Assembly (NCBI RefSeq): GCF_000340215.1
Contig: NW_006921532.1
Span: forward strand, 3,919,126 to 3,983,125
DNA length: 64,000 nt
DNA from: Pseudocercospora fijiensis CIRAD86
Taxonomy: Eukaryota; Ascomycota; Dothideomycetes; Mycosphaerellales; Mycosphaerellaceae
Direction: 5' to 3'
Positions 20,501 through 31,695 of the stretch are shown one piece after another. The notes beneath the pieces are model-generated. The model was not told the origin of the DNA. It searched no databases and saw nothing but the letters and a program-made list of their open reading frames with translations. The position numbers and the translations under genes were made by a program. Each line of letters begins with the position of its first letter. Within the stretch, counting starts at the first letter, position 1.

Positions 20501-21184
20501 ATGTCTACTCCTAAGAAGGAAATCAACTTCACCCAGCGCGACTGTAAGCATGATTACGATGATTAGCACTGGTTGCTCGAGACTTGTCGCTGACTGGTTG
20601 TTGCCCTGGCGATTAGTCGAGCTGCTGGCGAAGGCTATGTCCTGTACCAAGGAGCCCATGACAATTGACTATCAGAAATTCGCCGAGGCTGTGCCATTCA
20701 AGAACGCCAATTCCGCCAAGGCCTCCTGGGTAAGAAGGCATGTTCCGTAGTATGAGGCGCTTGCTGACTTCCACAGCACTCCATCAAGAAGAAGATTGAC
20801 GCCCTTTCCGAAGGCGCTGCCATGAAGGGCGGCTCCAACGGCGCCAACGAGGGTTCTGAGACCGGCGCGGCTGCTACACCATCGAAGGCATCCGGCAAGA
20901 AGCGCAAGTCCGATGCTATCAAGACCGAAGGCGAAGACGACGACGACGCAGAGGCAGAGGGCACGCCGGCAAAGACGCCCAAGAAAGGCAGAAAGTCGAG
21001 CACTAAAGTCCAAGGCAAGGCTTCTGCCGCCACCGAGGAAGACGGGGAGAAAGACGAGGGACAAGAGATGCCATCAGATGATGTGAAGTCTGAACCCAAG
21101 TCTGTGGCTCAAGAGGACCAGCCCAGCAATGGCGATGGCGAAGCTTCAGCTGGCGCAGTCAAGGAGGAACAGGCCGATGCTTGA
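20501..21184 (+). CDS. Small Myb-like nuclear protein, paralog B
   Basis: Exons 20501-20543, 20617-20729 and 20777-21184 give 187 aa. Splicing yields INFTQRDFELLAKAMSC, TIDYQKFAEAVPFKNANSAK and ASWHSIKKKI, which align helix for helix with paralog A (FTEREQKVMALAW, IDFEKLARLSGYTNVRSASN, AWGAIKKKL). The C-terminal half is again a disordered charged tail (PAKTPKKGRKSSTK followed by acidic repeats). Intron positions differ from those in paralog A (phase 1 after QRD and phase 0 after KASW), so the duplication is old or introns were gained or lost afterwards. Function is inferred to be chromatin or DNA binding. Confidence 0.8.
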
Positions 21185-21668
21185 AGAGTTTCTGCCGGCA
21201 AGACTTGAAGAGATATCGACCAATTGAGTCAGGCGAGGCCTTCCTGCGAAGCATTGAGCCTGGTCATTTGCGCTAGGATTGTGCTCACGGCATTATCATG
21301 AATAGGAATTTGAGTATGAGGCAGAGCACGACGCCGGCTGGGTTGCTGGTGATGCAGAAGCATCTCGAGATAACGCGGAAAAATGCATTGAGACGACGAG
21401 GAGCTTCCAGAAATCCTGTACCATCCCAGTTGTTCGCTTGGAAGTACTTCTGACGAAGCTGTATCCTCATGTTATGCCGTTTGTGTGAAGATGCGTGAAA
21501 GGTGCTGGCTCGGTGAAACTTCGGGCCAGGCCAGGCCAGGCCAGACCTTGGCTCTTCCAGTCCAGCAGAAGATACGCATCAGGTCGTGACGGTCGTGGAA
21601 GGAGTTCGATAATACGTCGCATTGGACAGTGAGCAGAGCGCGAACCCCGCCGTGCGAGAGCTGCCGAC
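21185..21668. other. Intergenic region with a GCCAG pentamer repeat
   Basis: 484 bases between plus-strand genes. A short tandem repeat of GCCAG units lies at about 21524-21544, 125 bp before the next start codon. No gene seen. Confidence 0.45.
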
Positions 21669-23541
21669 ATGCCTGATTACGAGTCTGCCACGGCGAACAG
21701 CCCAGCAAGACCAACATCGCGACCACTCGCTTTCACCGCCGAGCAAAGCGTGAGTGTAACACATCCTCGACATACACAGAGCTATGGAGCTGTGCCTGTG
21801 GAAACACCGCGGAATGATAGACCATGGCCGTTCGGCAACTTGAACGATCCCTTCAACGCTCCGGGCTTTCCTTTTGGCCCAAACGGCCCCAATCCGTCCA
21901 CACACCAAAGTATGAGCGATCCTTTTCCAAGACAAGCCGACACAGTCGACGAAGAAAGCGGGCTCCTGAATCGCGGGCGGCAGTCGTCCAGTAAGCGGAA
22001 ACATTCCCGATGGCGACAGTGCTGCAAGCCAATCTCGACCTGCAACGCCATTTTGGTGGTGGCAATTGCCGTCCTGATAATAATCTTCATAGCAGGAAAC
22101 GTAGACGACTGGAGCTCTAGTGGTGGGCATAGTGATGGCCCCAATCCGAGACAGCCCGTCTCTCCACCGCTATCGCCTGCGCCATCGACACTGCCCTCCC
22201 CTTCGCCAGTCGTCCCACCCTCTCGTGGCTCATGCGTCTTTAACGACCATACAGATCCAGCTGTGTACGAGTTCAGCAAGATTCGAAATTTCACTTTCAT
22301 GGAGCTTATGGAGAGCTCGAACTATATCACGGGCAGTATCATTGGCAGAATGTGCGTCGTTCGATGTTCTCAACCTATCTTCACATTTCCTCGTAACGCC
22401 TGCTCACTCTCTGTCATATTCAACGAAAGCGCGCAGTAATACCTCGCCTGTAGCTGACTCGTGTGTTTGCAGACGAATCAAGCCTGCCGAATCCGACCAA
22501 ACTGCCGATTTGAAGCTCTCTGTGACATATGCTACTACGGGACCGTGGAAAGTTGAGAGACCCGCCTACTATATGACTGACGACAAATTTGTGCTCCAGC
22601 TTCCAGAGCTTAAAAGCATGAGTACAACGAGCACACAATCAAGAGCATGTCTGGGTGTCCATGTTGACATGGAGATCAAAAATGGCTTACGTTTGGAGAA
22701 CTGGGAGCTTGCGTCCGGGAATCTGGACGTGACGATTGCAGATGGTCTGTTCAACAGAAAACCTGGAGAAGAGAAGCTATCAGTATTTGACGTGAACAAG
22801 CACTCTATCTTCAATCTAATTCGAGGAACTATATCAGCAGAACACTGGTCGAGCCGGGAGACCGAAATCGATGTCATCTCTGGCTCAATCAAAGGCAACT
22901 TTGCCCTTCGGGACTTGCTTTCCCTCAAAACACATTCAGGAAGCGTTCGCGTGAATGCGGATCCTAAGGACGCAGATCCAGAGAACATCAAACCCGCCAA
23001 CTTCCTCGTCGCGACCAGTTCCGGCAGCGTTCGCGTGGAATTTCCTACCAAAGACCTTCCACTGCGAGAGTATCAAACCCGTATCGAAACCCAAAGCGGG
23101 AGTGTCGGCGGCACCTACATACTCGGAGTGTTCACCTCTTTCCACACGCAATCCGGCTCCGTAAAGCCACGCCTCATCCCAGTGTTCAACAGCACCACCC
23201 CTTCCCAGCTCCACATCGACACCCAATCCGCATCTCAAACCATCTCCATTCTAACCCCTCACCAATACCCGGGCGCTTTCGCCCAACTCTTGATGGAGCA
23301 CAAGTACACTTCTTCTTCTGGATCGCTGCATCTCACGTACCCCCAGGAATGGGAAGGGTATATTGAGGGTGAGACGGTCAGCGGTAGCATTCATGTCAAG
23401 GGTAAGGACGTACATGTCTTGTCGCAAGGCAGAGTCGGACATGTGTATGAGCATTTCGTCGCACGCAAAGGTTTCGGACAGGGACGAGTTGGGTTTAAGA
23501 CGAGCAGTGGAAGTGTCAATATACAAGTGGGAGATTTGTAG
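21669..23541 (+). CDS. Type II single-pass membrane protein with repeated SGSV beta-strand motifs
   Basis: Exons 21669-22351 and 22473-23541 give 583 aa. Residues 1-120 are polar, Pro/Asn-rich and end in the basic KRKHSRWRQCCK. One membrane segment follows at about 126-143 (NAILVVAIAVLIIIFIAG), so the N-terminus is predicted cytosolic and the rest luminal or extracellular. A Pro/Ser linker leads to a large beta-rich domain in which the turn motif recurs: VISGSIKGN, THSGSVRVN, TSSGSVRVE, TQSGSVGGT, TQSGSVKPR, SSSGSLHLT, TVSGSIHVK and TSSGSVNIQ. Such periodic SGSV turns suggest a beta-solenoid like the DUF4097/adhesin-type repeats. The specific function is not known to me; surface or wall association is an inference. 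Confidence 0.8.
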
Positions 23542-23832
23542 GTAGGAAGTCGCTGCTACTTATGGGGAGGGCTCTGGGAGCTCGATGCGATGGATTCATG
23601 AGTTACGATCTCTTGTACATAATGACGTAAAGTGGAACGACGTGATGAGTTGTCTTCTGTGAGTTGCGAGAATTGTTGAGAGATTTCATCGACGCCTTTG
23701 AAAAAGATGTCAAAAATGCATCTATTGCGAATTGATTGATGTCTCAAAGCTGAGCGATCTGACAAAAGGTCAACACAGCTCGGGTGCATGACACTGTGAA
23801 TTACAGATGCAGTGAATTGAGACCCGACTACG

Positions 23833-26800
23833 CTATCGATCCTGTGCATGTGGCTGTTGCCCGTTAGCCGGAGTCGCGCCCAAGACCCATCCGATTCCGC
23901 TGGCCAGACCGCCAGTGACAGCGTTTGCCACCATGTCCCTTTTCCTGACTCTCTCGTCACTCCCAAGACTACCCGTGCTCTCCTCCATGGATCTACCGAA
24001 CTCATCGCTGGACCTTTGGTGCGGCGCAGTTTGCAGCGACGCTGCAGTCTTGCTAAAAGCCCTCGCAGCACTTCTCGTCAGATCAAACATGCTGAGCGGT
24101 GTGTCGTCCTTGCCATTCCGAGCTGCGCCCATTCTCCCCATTTCACGGCGCTTTTGATTCAGGATCAGCTCTGGTTGTTCGCCGCTGACAATGAAGTTCC
24201 CAGGCAATGTGCTCGTTCCTCCACTGAGACGCTTGTCGGCTCGATCGTCGAATTCGGCTTCTTCTTGCTGCTGTGCGGCCTGCAACGACGTGGTTTCCTC
24301 CTCGCAGCGACGCCATGCGGCGAGAATTTCTGTCAAAGCAGACGTCGGCGCTAGGAGCAAAGCCAATGAGAGCAATTCCGTGCGCTGTTCGAGACGTCGA
24401 AGTGTAGGCGGCGTGCTGGTCTGTGGACGATAGCGTCCGGCTAGGAACGCAGCGCGCCACGAAATGTCATCGTAGTCGATTGTATTCTGGCTGCGGGTTG
24501 ACTTGTCCCTCTTGTGTTCTTTCCTGTTGTTCGGCTTTTCAAGCACTTCACCTGACGGAGTGAGTCTGTTGACAATGTACGAGTACGCCGTTTCGAAATC
24601 GTCTTCTTCCAAAGCTTGCTGGATTGCCATGAAAGTGACGCGTCGCTCCGCGTTCTTCTGATCAAGCACAAGCTGGTTTGTATCAGGCTCGTTAGATACT
24701 CCTTCGCTCTCGGAAAGACCAGCCGATACCAGATTGCGGGCGATACCTATGAGATCTTCCAGTTTATCGAAGCTTCTGGGATTCTGCTCAAGAACTTTGC
24801 TGATGAGGGAGAGCGGATCCTTGCTGACGCGAATGCTTACTGGCTGGAATGGGACGCCGTGCTGTAGAGTTAGCGAGTAATATGATAGAGCATGAGTGGC
24901 AGCAACAAGCGCCCTCGCTTGCTGAAAGCGCACGCTTTGCTTGAAGTATGGATCAAACGCCAGAAGTCTAAGCTCAATTAGCCTGTTGCAGCGCTATAGC
25001 TGGGAATAGACTCACATATCATTGGCTTTCTTCATACCACCTCTGGTTTTATTGCCGTTTGTAGCTCCATCGTACGCCTCCATCGCGATCGCTAGCACAG
25101 CATTCTCAACTTTTGTCGCTGATAGGGATTCTTTCGTGTCACTTGTAAGATACAGGCGTGCTGCCAATTGATAGCCTGCTCGTCAAGTACTGTCAGCGAC
25201 GCTTTCTTTCCGAACGCGGTCCTGGTCTTCTTCAGTCATGATGAATGGGAAGCTGAGGTCCTTCTCTTCTGTGCCAGCAAGCGGAGCAGAATTCTTTACG
25301 GGGTCTACTTCTTCTACTGGCCAAACGGTAAGTGCATGAATGTATGCATTCGAAATTCGAGAAAAGCAGATTATTGTCTGCAAACGCGGTAGACATCGCT
25401 GAGAATGGAAAATAGATCATCGACTTACTGCCGTTTCTGGTAAACACTTTGAGCATCTCTTGCTCGAACTCTTCCTTACGAATTTTACCCAACGTTCCTG
25501 GTCCTTCATCAGGATGATCAGGGTCATGTTCAATGCCCCAGTTCCAGAGCCAGAGAAGTTTTGCCCGGTCTGCTAGCCATTGGGTATCGTCTCTGCGCTC
25601 ACCGGCTTTGACCAGGCCACGCAAAATCTTTTGCAAAACGTCAAGCTGCTCCTCAGAAGTGGCATAGAAATGAAGTTTGGCCACGTTGACCAACGAGAAA
25701 GGGTAGCCGAGTCCTGCAAATTGATAGGCACTGTAGACCATCATCTGTAGCAGCATGTAAGTCGCCAATTTCGGCGTTGTCAAGGGGTGCTCCGGACGAA
25801 GAAGTGCTTCGGGCAAGAGATCTGCTACAGACTGAGATTGATCTAGCAGAGTGGTATGCCGCTCTATCTTGGGGAGAGATTCCACGGTGGTGGCGAGGTC
25901 GGGAGGCGGCATGAAGTCTAGGAGCTCGGCCAGTCGAGCAAGCACCGCATGAGCCTGCTCTACCGTCTCAGGTGTATCAGCCTTGGCCGCATAACAGCCT
26001 GCAAAAGCCGCTTGTGCGTACTGCAGCTCGAGTTTCGTTTGGATTTCTTCGGGCAGATAAGTTTGGTTGCTACCGCGATCAAAGCCTCCGAGGTCAACGT
26101 CGCCAGGGCCATCCCAGCCGTCCACAAGAGCTGAGATGAGATCGAACTGGTCTGCGGCATGCAGCACCATCCAGGAGTACACGTATTCCCAGTCGTGCCC
26201 AGTCTTGTCTTCAGGTTTGACGCCTGCAAGACTAATTTTGCGTACAGCGTTCGTTGCACTTTCCACAGATTCGCCTTCACCGTCCTCGTTATGCCCGAGT
26301 GCCCGTCGTTTGCGATCAGTATGTCCGTACATCCATGGACCAACGAGGCCTTTGACATCGCGGCATACATGACTGTTGGAGTCTTTCGGTAGTTGGAGCG
26401 CCTTTCTCAAAAGCACCTCTACACCCTCACGTCCTGTGAGGTCCTCGAAACCGCGCAAGCTCATGGCAAGAGCGTCGTCTTCGGGATAGTAGTCGATGTG
26501 CAGTCGCAAGAGCGGCAGACACACGGCAATATACCATGTCCTGAGGTAGTCGTGGCGATGGAGGAATGGCTCGACCAGAGAAGGGATGAGGTGTAGGAGG
26601 CCAGTCTCGGAATCGATTCTGTACGCACGATGGCACACGAAGCGAACGGCGAGATCTTGCGGCGCATATGGCGGGAACGCGGGCGGCTTCAGGAGCTGGA
26701 GGTGCAGCTTCCTGACACGTTTCTGCGCAATGTCTTCGGGTATGTCCTTCACCGGACTGGTATTGACTTGTACATCCTCGCGATCCACGTCCAGATACAG

Positions 26801-27010
26801 TCGCGACGCAACTTCGGCCACGTAGTCGACGTACTCGCGCGGGTCTACGGCCTCGGGAAGATAGGTGAGCAAGATGCGCAGCACGAGTTCGGGGTCGAGA
26901 GCATCGGTGCGGTTGGGGGTAAAGGAGTGTAGGGCGCGGATGTTGGATTCGGAGGCCAGATGCACCGCCAGCAGCACACACTGCGCCTGCGTGAGGTCCT
27001 TGTAATCCAT
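23833..27010 (-). CDS. SEC39: Sec39-like Dsl1/NZ tethering complex subunit, interrupted by an in-frame TGA
   Basis: Exons 27010-25429, 25316-25016 and 24967-23833 total 3018 nt, about 1005 aa if the stop codon at 25185-25183 is passed over. The start is MDYKDLTQAQCVLLAVHLAS. The alpha-solenoid N-terminal half includes DWEYVYSWMVLHAADQFDL and FSLVNVAKLHFYATSEEQLD; the C-terminal half includes GNKTRGGMKKANDILLAF across intron 2 and LGRYRP-like helices. This matches Sec39, an ER-peripheral subunit that tethers Golgi-derived COPI vesicles. In exon 2 the frame reads KESVADST-stop-RAGYQLAARL: the same frame continues convincingly on both sides of a single TGA. No normal-sized intron can remove it; the only in-phase GT-AG options are 15 or 30 nt long. 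It could be a nonsense allele, an assembly error, an ultra-short intron or readthrough. Confidence 0.82.
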
Positions 27011-27330
27011 GTTACCGCTGTCCCTCAGCATGAGAATCGAGGTGTGAAGACATCAGAGCCTGCCGCGCTGCAGCAGAAGCGTGGTGGGTGGTGGGTGGTG
27101 GGTTGCCTTGAAGCTTCCAGGTTTTCAAGATTCACCAGCAGCCAGCTTGAACCCTCCTTCTCGAACCCTTCGGAGCCAGGCCCGCGTCTGCATCACCACG
27201 CAGACATGACAACGTTGTTCACTGAAAGTTCTGTTGTATGCGTACGCTATTACTGACGTGACATGCGAGATTTGTAAACGAAAATAATGCAGCAGTGCAG
27301 TGCAGTGCCCATGAGAGCCAGCCAGCCAGC
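27011..27330. promoter_or_regulatory. SEC39 upstream region with G-rich run
   Basis: 320 bases between the Fmp52 stop and the Sec39 start. At 27081-27104 the plus strand carries three GGG runs and several GG pairs separated by TGGT spacers. This should include the Sec39 promoter. Confidence 0.45.
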
Positions 27331-28060
27331 TCAAGCCTTCCAATCTGTCCTCCCTAGCTTCACTATCTCGCTTTGGTCAACAATCTTCACTTTGTCTTTT
27401 TCTTGTCCGTTCAGACACGCGAGGCCAGCGGACACTGCAGCCCGTGCAATAATTTCGGCGTCCTGCGCCCAAAAGTCCTTCAGCTTGTTTGAGATGCATC
27501 CAGCCGCGCTGGCAATCTTCCTCAGCACAAACTCGGCCGCCCTGCTCTCGTCCCGGCTTCCAACAATTAATCCAGGACGCAGGATCACAACGTGCTCGAA
27601 ATCTATCGCCTTGACTGCTTCCTCCAGCTCGCCTTTCATTTGCGGATAGCCGAATCTTGAGGAGGTCGACGCGCCAGACGAGCTGATCAGCACGTATATC
27701 TTGGTGCCAGCTGCTCGTGCTGCTTTCGCGAGCTGCAAGTTCAGATCATAGTCGATCTTCTTCTGCTTCTCAAAGCCGCCCGCCGCCGCTCGCGTTGTCC
27801 CCAAAGCCGAGAAAAAGATCTCACTTCCTGCTGGGTATTGCTTTGTCCATTCTGTGCCATCTTTTGCAGTGATCGGAATGACTTTCGGGTCGACTGGCAT
27901 TTCCTTTCGTGTGAATGTCCAAATCTTGTCAACGGTAGATGATCTCTTGAGCGTGCTCAGTATGTGCGACCCCTTCTCAGTCAGTACGTGCCAAAAAAGA
28001 CTCGTGTCATGTACAACCCACAACAAGTCCCGTTGCTCCAACCAACGTCACGGCTGCCAT
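27331..28060 (-). CDS. FMP52: Fmp52-like mitochondrial NAD(P)-binding protein
   Basis: Exons 28060-28022 and 27972-27331 give 226 aa. The first exon encodes only MAAVTLVGATGLV; joined across a 49-bp intron to GSHILSTLKRSSTVDKIWTF it forms the Rossmann motif (GATGLVGSH). Later landmarks are FFSALGTTRAAAGGFEKQ, IDYDLNLQLAKAARAAG, YVLISSSGASTSSRFGYPQM (the YxxxK-like region is altered to YPQMK) and LRPGLIVGSR. This is the atypical short-chain dehydrogenase group containing yeast Fmp52 and human HTATIP2/TIP30. Yeast Fmp52 is found on the mitochondrial outer membrane; its reaction is not established. Confidence 0.9.
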
Positions 28061-28709
28061 TTGGCAGCTCTCCCTCTACCAGCCTGGGATCTGAAGTTGT
28101 ATCAAGATTCAAGTGCCGATACACAAGAAATGTTGGATATGAAAGCGACGAGAATTTTCAACATCAGCGATAAGATGTAGCAGGGAGTACTTATGACGGA
28201 AGGGCCTAGTGTCGAAGCACATCCATGTTGCGCGTTAAATGCGGCTGGACGACAGTGAGAGTGAATGTTGATGGATATTGCTATGATCTCGAACGCTGCC
28301 AAGGACACGTGTCGTGCATTTCATCGTGGCAATGCCATATTGAGATGAGCTCGAAGACAACAGTCGGAGGTGATGAGGGTGTGGAAGTGACGAAGGGTGC
28401 GATCACGGAGCACGCGCTCTATTTTGGAAGCCAAGGTAGAATATTCCTCTCCTCTCTGGCTTTGGGAGATTGTGGAGGCTCTTGCCATTGCTTGCAGGCT
28501 TGCAGCTGTGGCACTTTGTGGCAGCGCTCGCAGATTTGCCTCAAGGTAGTTCTATTGCCTCATCATCTCAAGGTACATGTACCTTGTTGACTTTGGCGGC
28601 ACCTGTGGTTCAATCAGATATCTGTACACGTCACTTCCCATTTCTAGGCCATCTTGCCCTCTTACGACCGGCACACGAACACGACAAGCCAAGCGTACGA
28701 TATCGAGAC
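28061..28709. promoter_or_regulatory. Divergent upstream region (Fmp52 / roadblock-like gene)
   Basis: 649 bases between head-to-head starts. The plus-strand frame of the roadblock-like gene is open back to 28470, but that upstream part does not look like the domain and may be leader sequence. Confidence 0.4.
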
Positions 28710-29291
28710 ATGCTCAACGCTAAAGCTCTGACGGAGCTGCTGTCGCACAATCGCGATGAACGACTCTGCAGACGCTGGTATCTCATGACAGCCAACGGCA
28801 CTTTGCTTTCCTATTCTGTGCCGACGGACATCAACGATCTGCGCAAGCATGCTGCCATGGCTGCCATCAGCTGGCAGGAATATCAGCATCGCCAGGATGG
28901 AGACGGCTTGCATGCAGAAATCCGAGAAGATATGGAGCAAAGCCCCTTGCATGCTCTGACCATCGAGTCAGACACGTCCAACATCATCATGCGCCGAGTT
29001 CAGGGACAGCTTTTGCTTGTGCTGGAAGGCGGTGTACCCCCTCGACGCGCGGATTTCGTCAAGAGAACCACGGCGGAGGCTGCAGATGGCACGCGATTGA
29101 GAGGCTCGTGGGATGATGGCAGCACGAGCACCAATAATGACGGGGACAACACGAATGGCGGGAACAAGGTGGCGGCCAGCGTGGTGAAGGTTCAGCGTCA
29201 GAAACTGGACCACCTGGCCGAGGCAATCCTTGCGGAGTTCGAGCAAACAGGCTTTCAGATGCCAGAAGACGCAGGCTCAACGGTCTTCTGA
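28710..29291 (+). CDS. Roadblock/LC7-like small protein (possible EGO/Ragulator subunit)
   Basis: Single exon, 193 aa, started at the ATG at 28710 (MLNAKALTELLSHN); the frame is open about 80 codons upstream, but the domain begins here. The order is helix MLNAKALTELLS, strands WYLMTANGTLLSYSV, helix DINDLRKHAAMAAISWQEY, strands LHALTIESDTSNIIMRRV and QLLLVLEGG, and terminal helix LDHLAEAILAEFEQTGF. This alternation is the roadblock/LC7 fold. Fungal proteins starting MLNAKAL with this pattern resemble the LAMTOR2/Slm4-type lysosomal (vacuolar) adaptors of TORC1 signalling. A polar Asn/Gly/Asp insert interrupts the last strand-helix connection. The subfamily assignment is tentative; other roadblock proteins (dynein light chain, MglB-like) are possible. 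Confidence 0.62.
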   Translation: MLNAKALTELLSHNRDERLCRRWYLMTANGTLLSYSVPTDINDLRKHAAMAAISWQEYQHRQDGDGLHAEIREDMEQSPLHALTIESDTSNIIMRRVQGQLLLVLEGGVPPRRADFVKRTTAEAADGTRLRGSWDDGSTSTNNDGDNTNGGNKVAASVVKVQRQKLDHLAEAILAEFEQTGFQMPEDAGSTVF

Positions 29292-29423
29292 TGGCACACG
29301 GAGGGAAAGGACAATGGTGGTGGTGGGCACAGCAGAATGTGGGGAGGGCGTGGAGAGCTCTTTCCATGCTGGCCATGCAATGCAATGCACCTCGAAAGTC
29401 AAACACGAAACCCCCGCCAGCAA

Positions 29424-29473
29424 CGCACCTGCAACGCACCTGCACCTGCACCTGCACCTGCACCGCACCTGCA
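29424..29473 (+). repeat. CACCTG hexamer tandem repeat upstream of PGDH
   Basis: About five CACCTG units, some separated by CAACG/CGCACCTG variants, lie 100-150 bp before the start of the 3-phosphoglycerate dehydrogenase gene. CACCTG is an E-box-type hexamer (CANNTG), so this may be a cluster of bHLH sites or just a microsatellite in the leader. Confidence 0.6.
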
Positions 29474-29575
29474 TCCGATTCCGGCAGCAGTTTGAGAAAT
29501 TCGACAACATCACTCCGTCCTCCTTCAAGCAATATCACCACACTGTCTTGCTGCCCCTTGCCCTTTTCTGCGCTC

Positions 29576-31490
29576 ATGTCCCAGCAAGTCATTGCCAATG
29601 GCGCATCCACGCCCAAGGTTTTGATCCCAGAAAAGGTGTCTCCCGACGGCCTTGCGTTGCTGCGCGCTTCCCTGGACGTCCACGAGAAAAAGGGTCTTAG
29701 CCCAGAACAACTGCACCATATCATCCCGGAATATGAAGCTCTCATAGTGAGATCCGAGACCAAAGTCACCTCCTCCTTGCTTTCAGCGGGAAAGAAGCTC
29801 CGTGTCGTTGCTCGCGCTGGCGTTGGTGTCGACAATGTTGATCTCGAGGCTGCCACCAAGCTGGGCATCATCGTTGTCAACAGGTTAGTCCTACACATTG
29901 CCCGTGTGTGTCTTGCCGTACTCTGACTTCGCCCGTGCCGCGACCCAGTCCTCAAGGCAACATCAATGCCGCCGCTGAACACACTATTGCATTGCTTATG
30001 GCTACCGCCCGCAACGTTGCCGAGGCTTCCATGAGCATCAAGTCTGGCAAATGGGAACGGAGTAAGCTCGTCGGCGTCGAAGTGAAGGGCAAAACCCTTG
30101 CCATTGTCGGATTGGGAAAAGGTTGCCCAGTGTGTGCCTCATGCCCTCGAAGCATCGCTAACGAGGCATAGTTGGTCTGACCGTCGCTCGAGCTGCTGGA
30201 GGCCTTGGCATGAATCTCGTGGCTTATGATCCTTATGCCAACATAACTGCTGCTGCCTCTGCAAACGTCGATCTCGTGGATTCGCTTGAAGAATTGCTGG
30301 AACGAGCCGATTTCCTGACCCTGCACACGCCAATGATAGCGTCTACGAAAGGACTTATTGGATTGCACGAGCTTTCCAAGATGAAGAAGACGGCGCGCGT
30401 TCTCAACGTCGCGCGTGGAGGTATCATTGACGAGGCCGCTCTCTTGGAAGCTGTGGAATCCGGCGTCATTGCAGGCGCGGGTATCGATGTCTTCACCTCT
30501 GAGCCACCCAAACCTGACGACGCCGCCTCCAAATTGATCGCCCATCCCAAAGTAGTTGCTACACCTCATCTGGGCGCTTCCACGGTAGAGGCACAGGAAA
30601 ATGTTTCAATAGATGTTTGCGAGCAAGTCTTGTCAATTCTGCAAGGTCAGCTACCGCGAAGCGCAGTCAACGCTCCCATTATCATGGCCGAGGAATATCG
30701 CACGCTGGCACCATTCGTCGCCCTACTGGAGAAGATTGGATCGTTGTACACCCAACACTTCGGTCCTTCAAACACTCTTCAACGTCTGCGTCCGACCTTT
30801 GACCTCACATATGAGGGCTCGCTGGCTTCCACCAAGACCACCAAACCGCTCTTTGCCGCTTTGATCAAGGGTCTGCTTCTACCTATTACCAACACCGAGA
30901 ACACGAACATCAACATTGTCAATGCCGAACTTGTTGCGAAAGAGCGCGGCATCTTGGTCAACGAATCTCGTTCCAGAGAGAAGGTTGATCAGGAAGGTTT
31001 CACCGCTTCTGTCACTCTACGCGCCCGTGCTGATCCACGCTCTCCATCTGCCAGCCGTGGCACCCGCCCAGACACGATGAGACGCACCGACACAGGCCGG
31101 GTCAAGAAAATAGAAGATCAAGTCATCTCTGGTTTTATATCGAACAACACTCCTTTTATTTCCAGATTGGGTCGCTTCAGTACCTCATTCGTGCCCGAAG
31201 GTAATCTGCTCATCTGCAGGAACTACGACGAGCCCGGCAAGATCGGTGCTGTCGGTGGAAGACTGGGCAAGTCTGGAGTGAATATCAAATTCATGACCGT
31301 TGCACCAATCGATATGGGACAACAGAGTCCTTTGGCGACAAGCGATCCACAAGCGCCTGGAGCTGATGGACACACTCCAGAGAACGAAGCCCTCATGATC
31401 CTGGGCGTGGACAGGGCAATTGACGACGCTGTGAAACAGGATCTTCTGGGCGAGAGCGGCGTGTTCGAAGTTGGTGTTGTCACGCTTTGA
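29576..31490 (+). CDS. SER3: D-3-phosphoglycerate dehydrogenase (serine biosynthesis)
   Basis: Exons 29576-29883, 29949-30121 and 30172-31490 give 599 aa. It catalyses 3-phosphoglycerate to 3-phosphohydroxypyruvate with NAD, the first step of serine synthesis. Visible landmarks are VLIPEKVSPDGLALL, VRSETKVTSSLL, GVGVDNVDLEAA, the splice-restored VVNSPQGNINAAAEHTIALL, and the NAD-binding VGLGKVGLTVARAAGGLGM, also created by splicing. TPHLGASTVEAQENV supplies the catalytic His; Arg is in NVARGGIIDE and Glu in VFTSEPP. The C-terminal half carries the substrate-binding/ASB-type region and an ACT domain (NLLICRNYDEPGKIGAVGG onward), so serine feedback control is likely. At about 600 aa it is the long (type 1-like) form. 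Two donors are weak (GTTAGT, GTTGCC). It converges on the laccase gene 205 bp away. Confidence 0.95.
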
Positions 31491-31695
31491 TCGTGGGTGT
31501 GAAATGGGGGAGGCTCGGAGGCACTGGCGCACAGGAGGCAAAAGCGATGCATTGTTTCAACACATCCTGGCAAGACTAGATCAGAAAGGACTAAAGTATA
31601 TGCGTAGCCGAGAAGAAAACAAAATTATAAGTGCATACGCTCATCGGTCTATTCTGATTAGTATCGTGCGACTTGCAGCAGCGGCCCGCCCGCTT

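Noticed and set aside
29059..29982. 307-codon minus frame over the roadblock and PGDH genes
   Set aside because: Covers two well-supported plus-strand coding exons and contains only Ser/Arg/Cys-rich noise.
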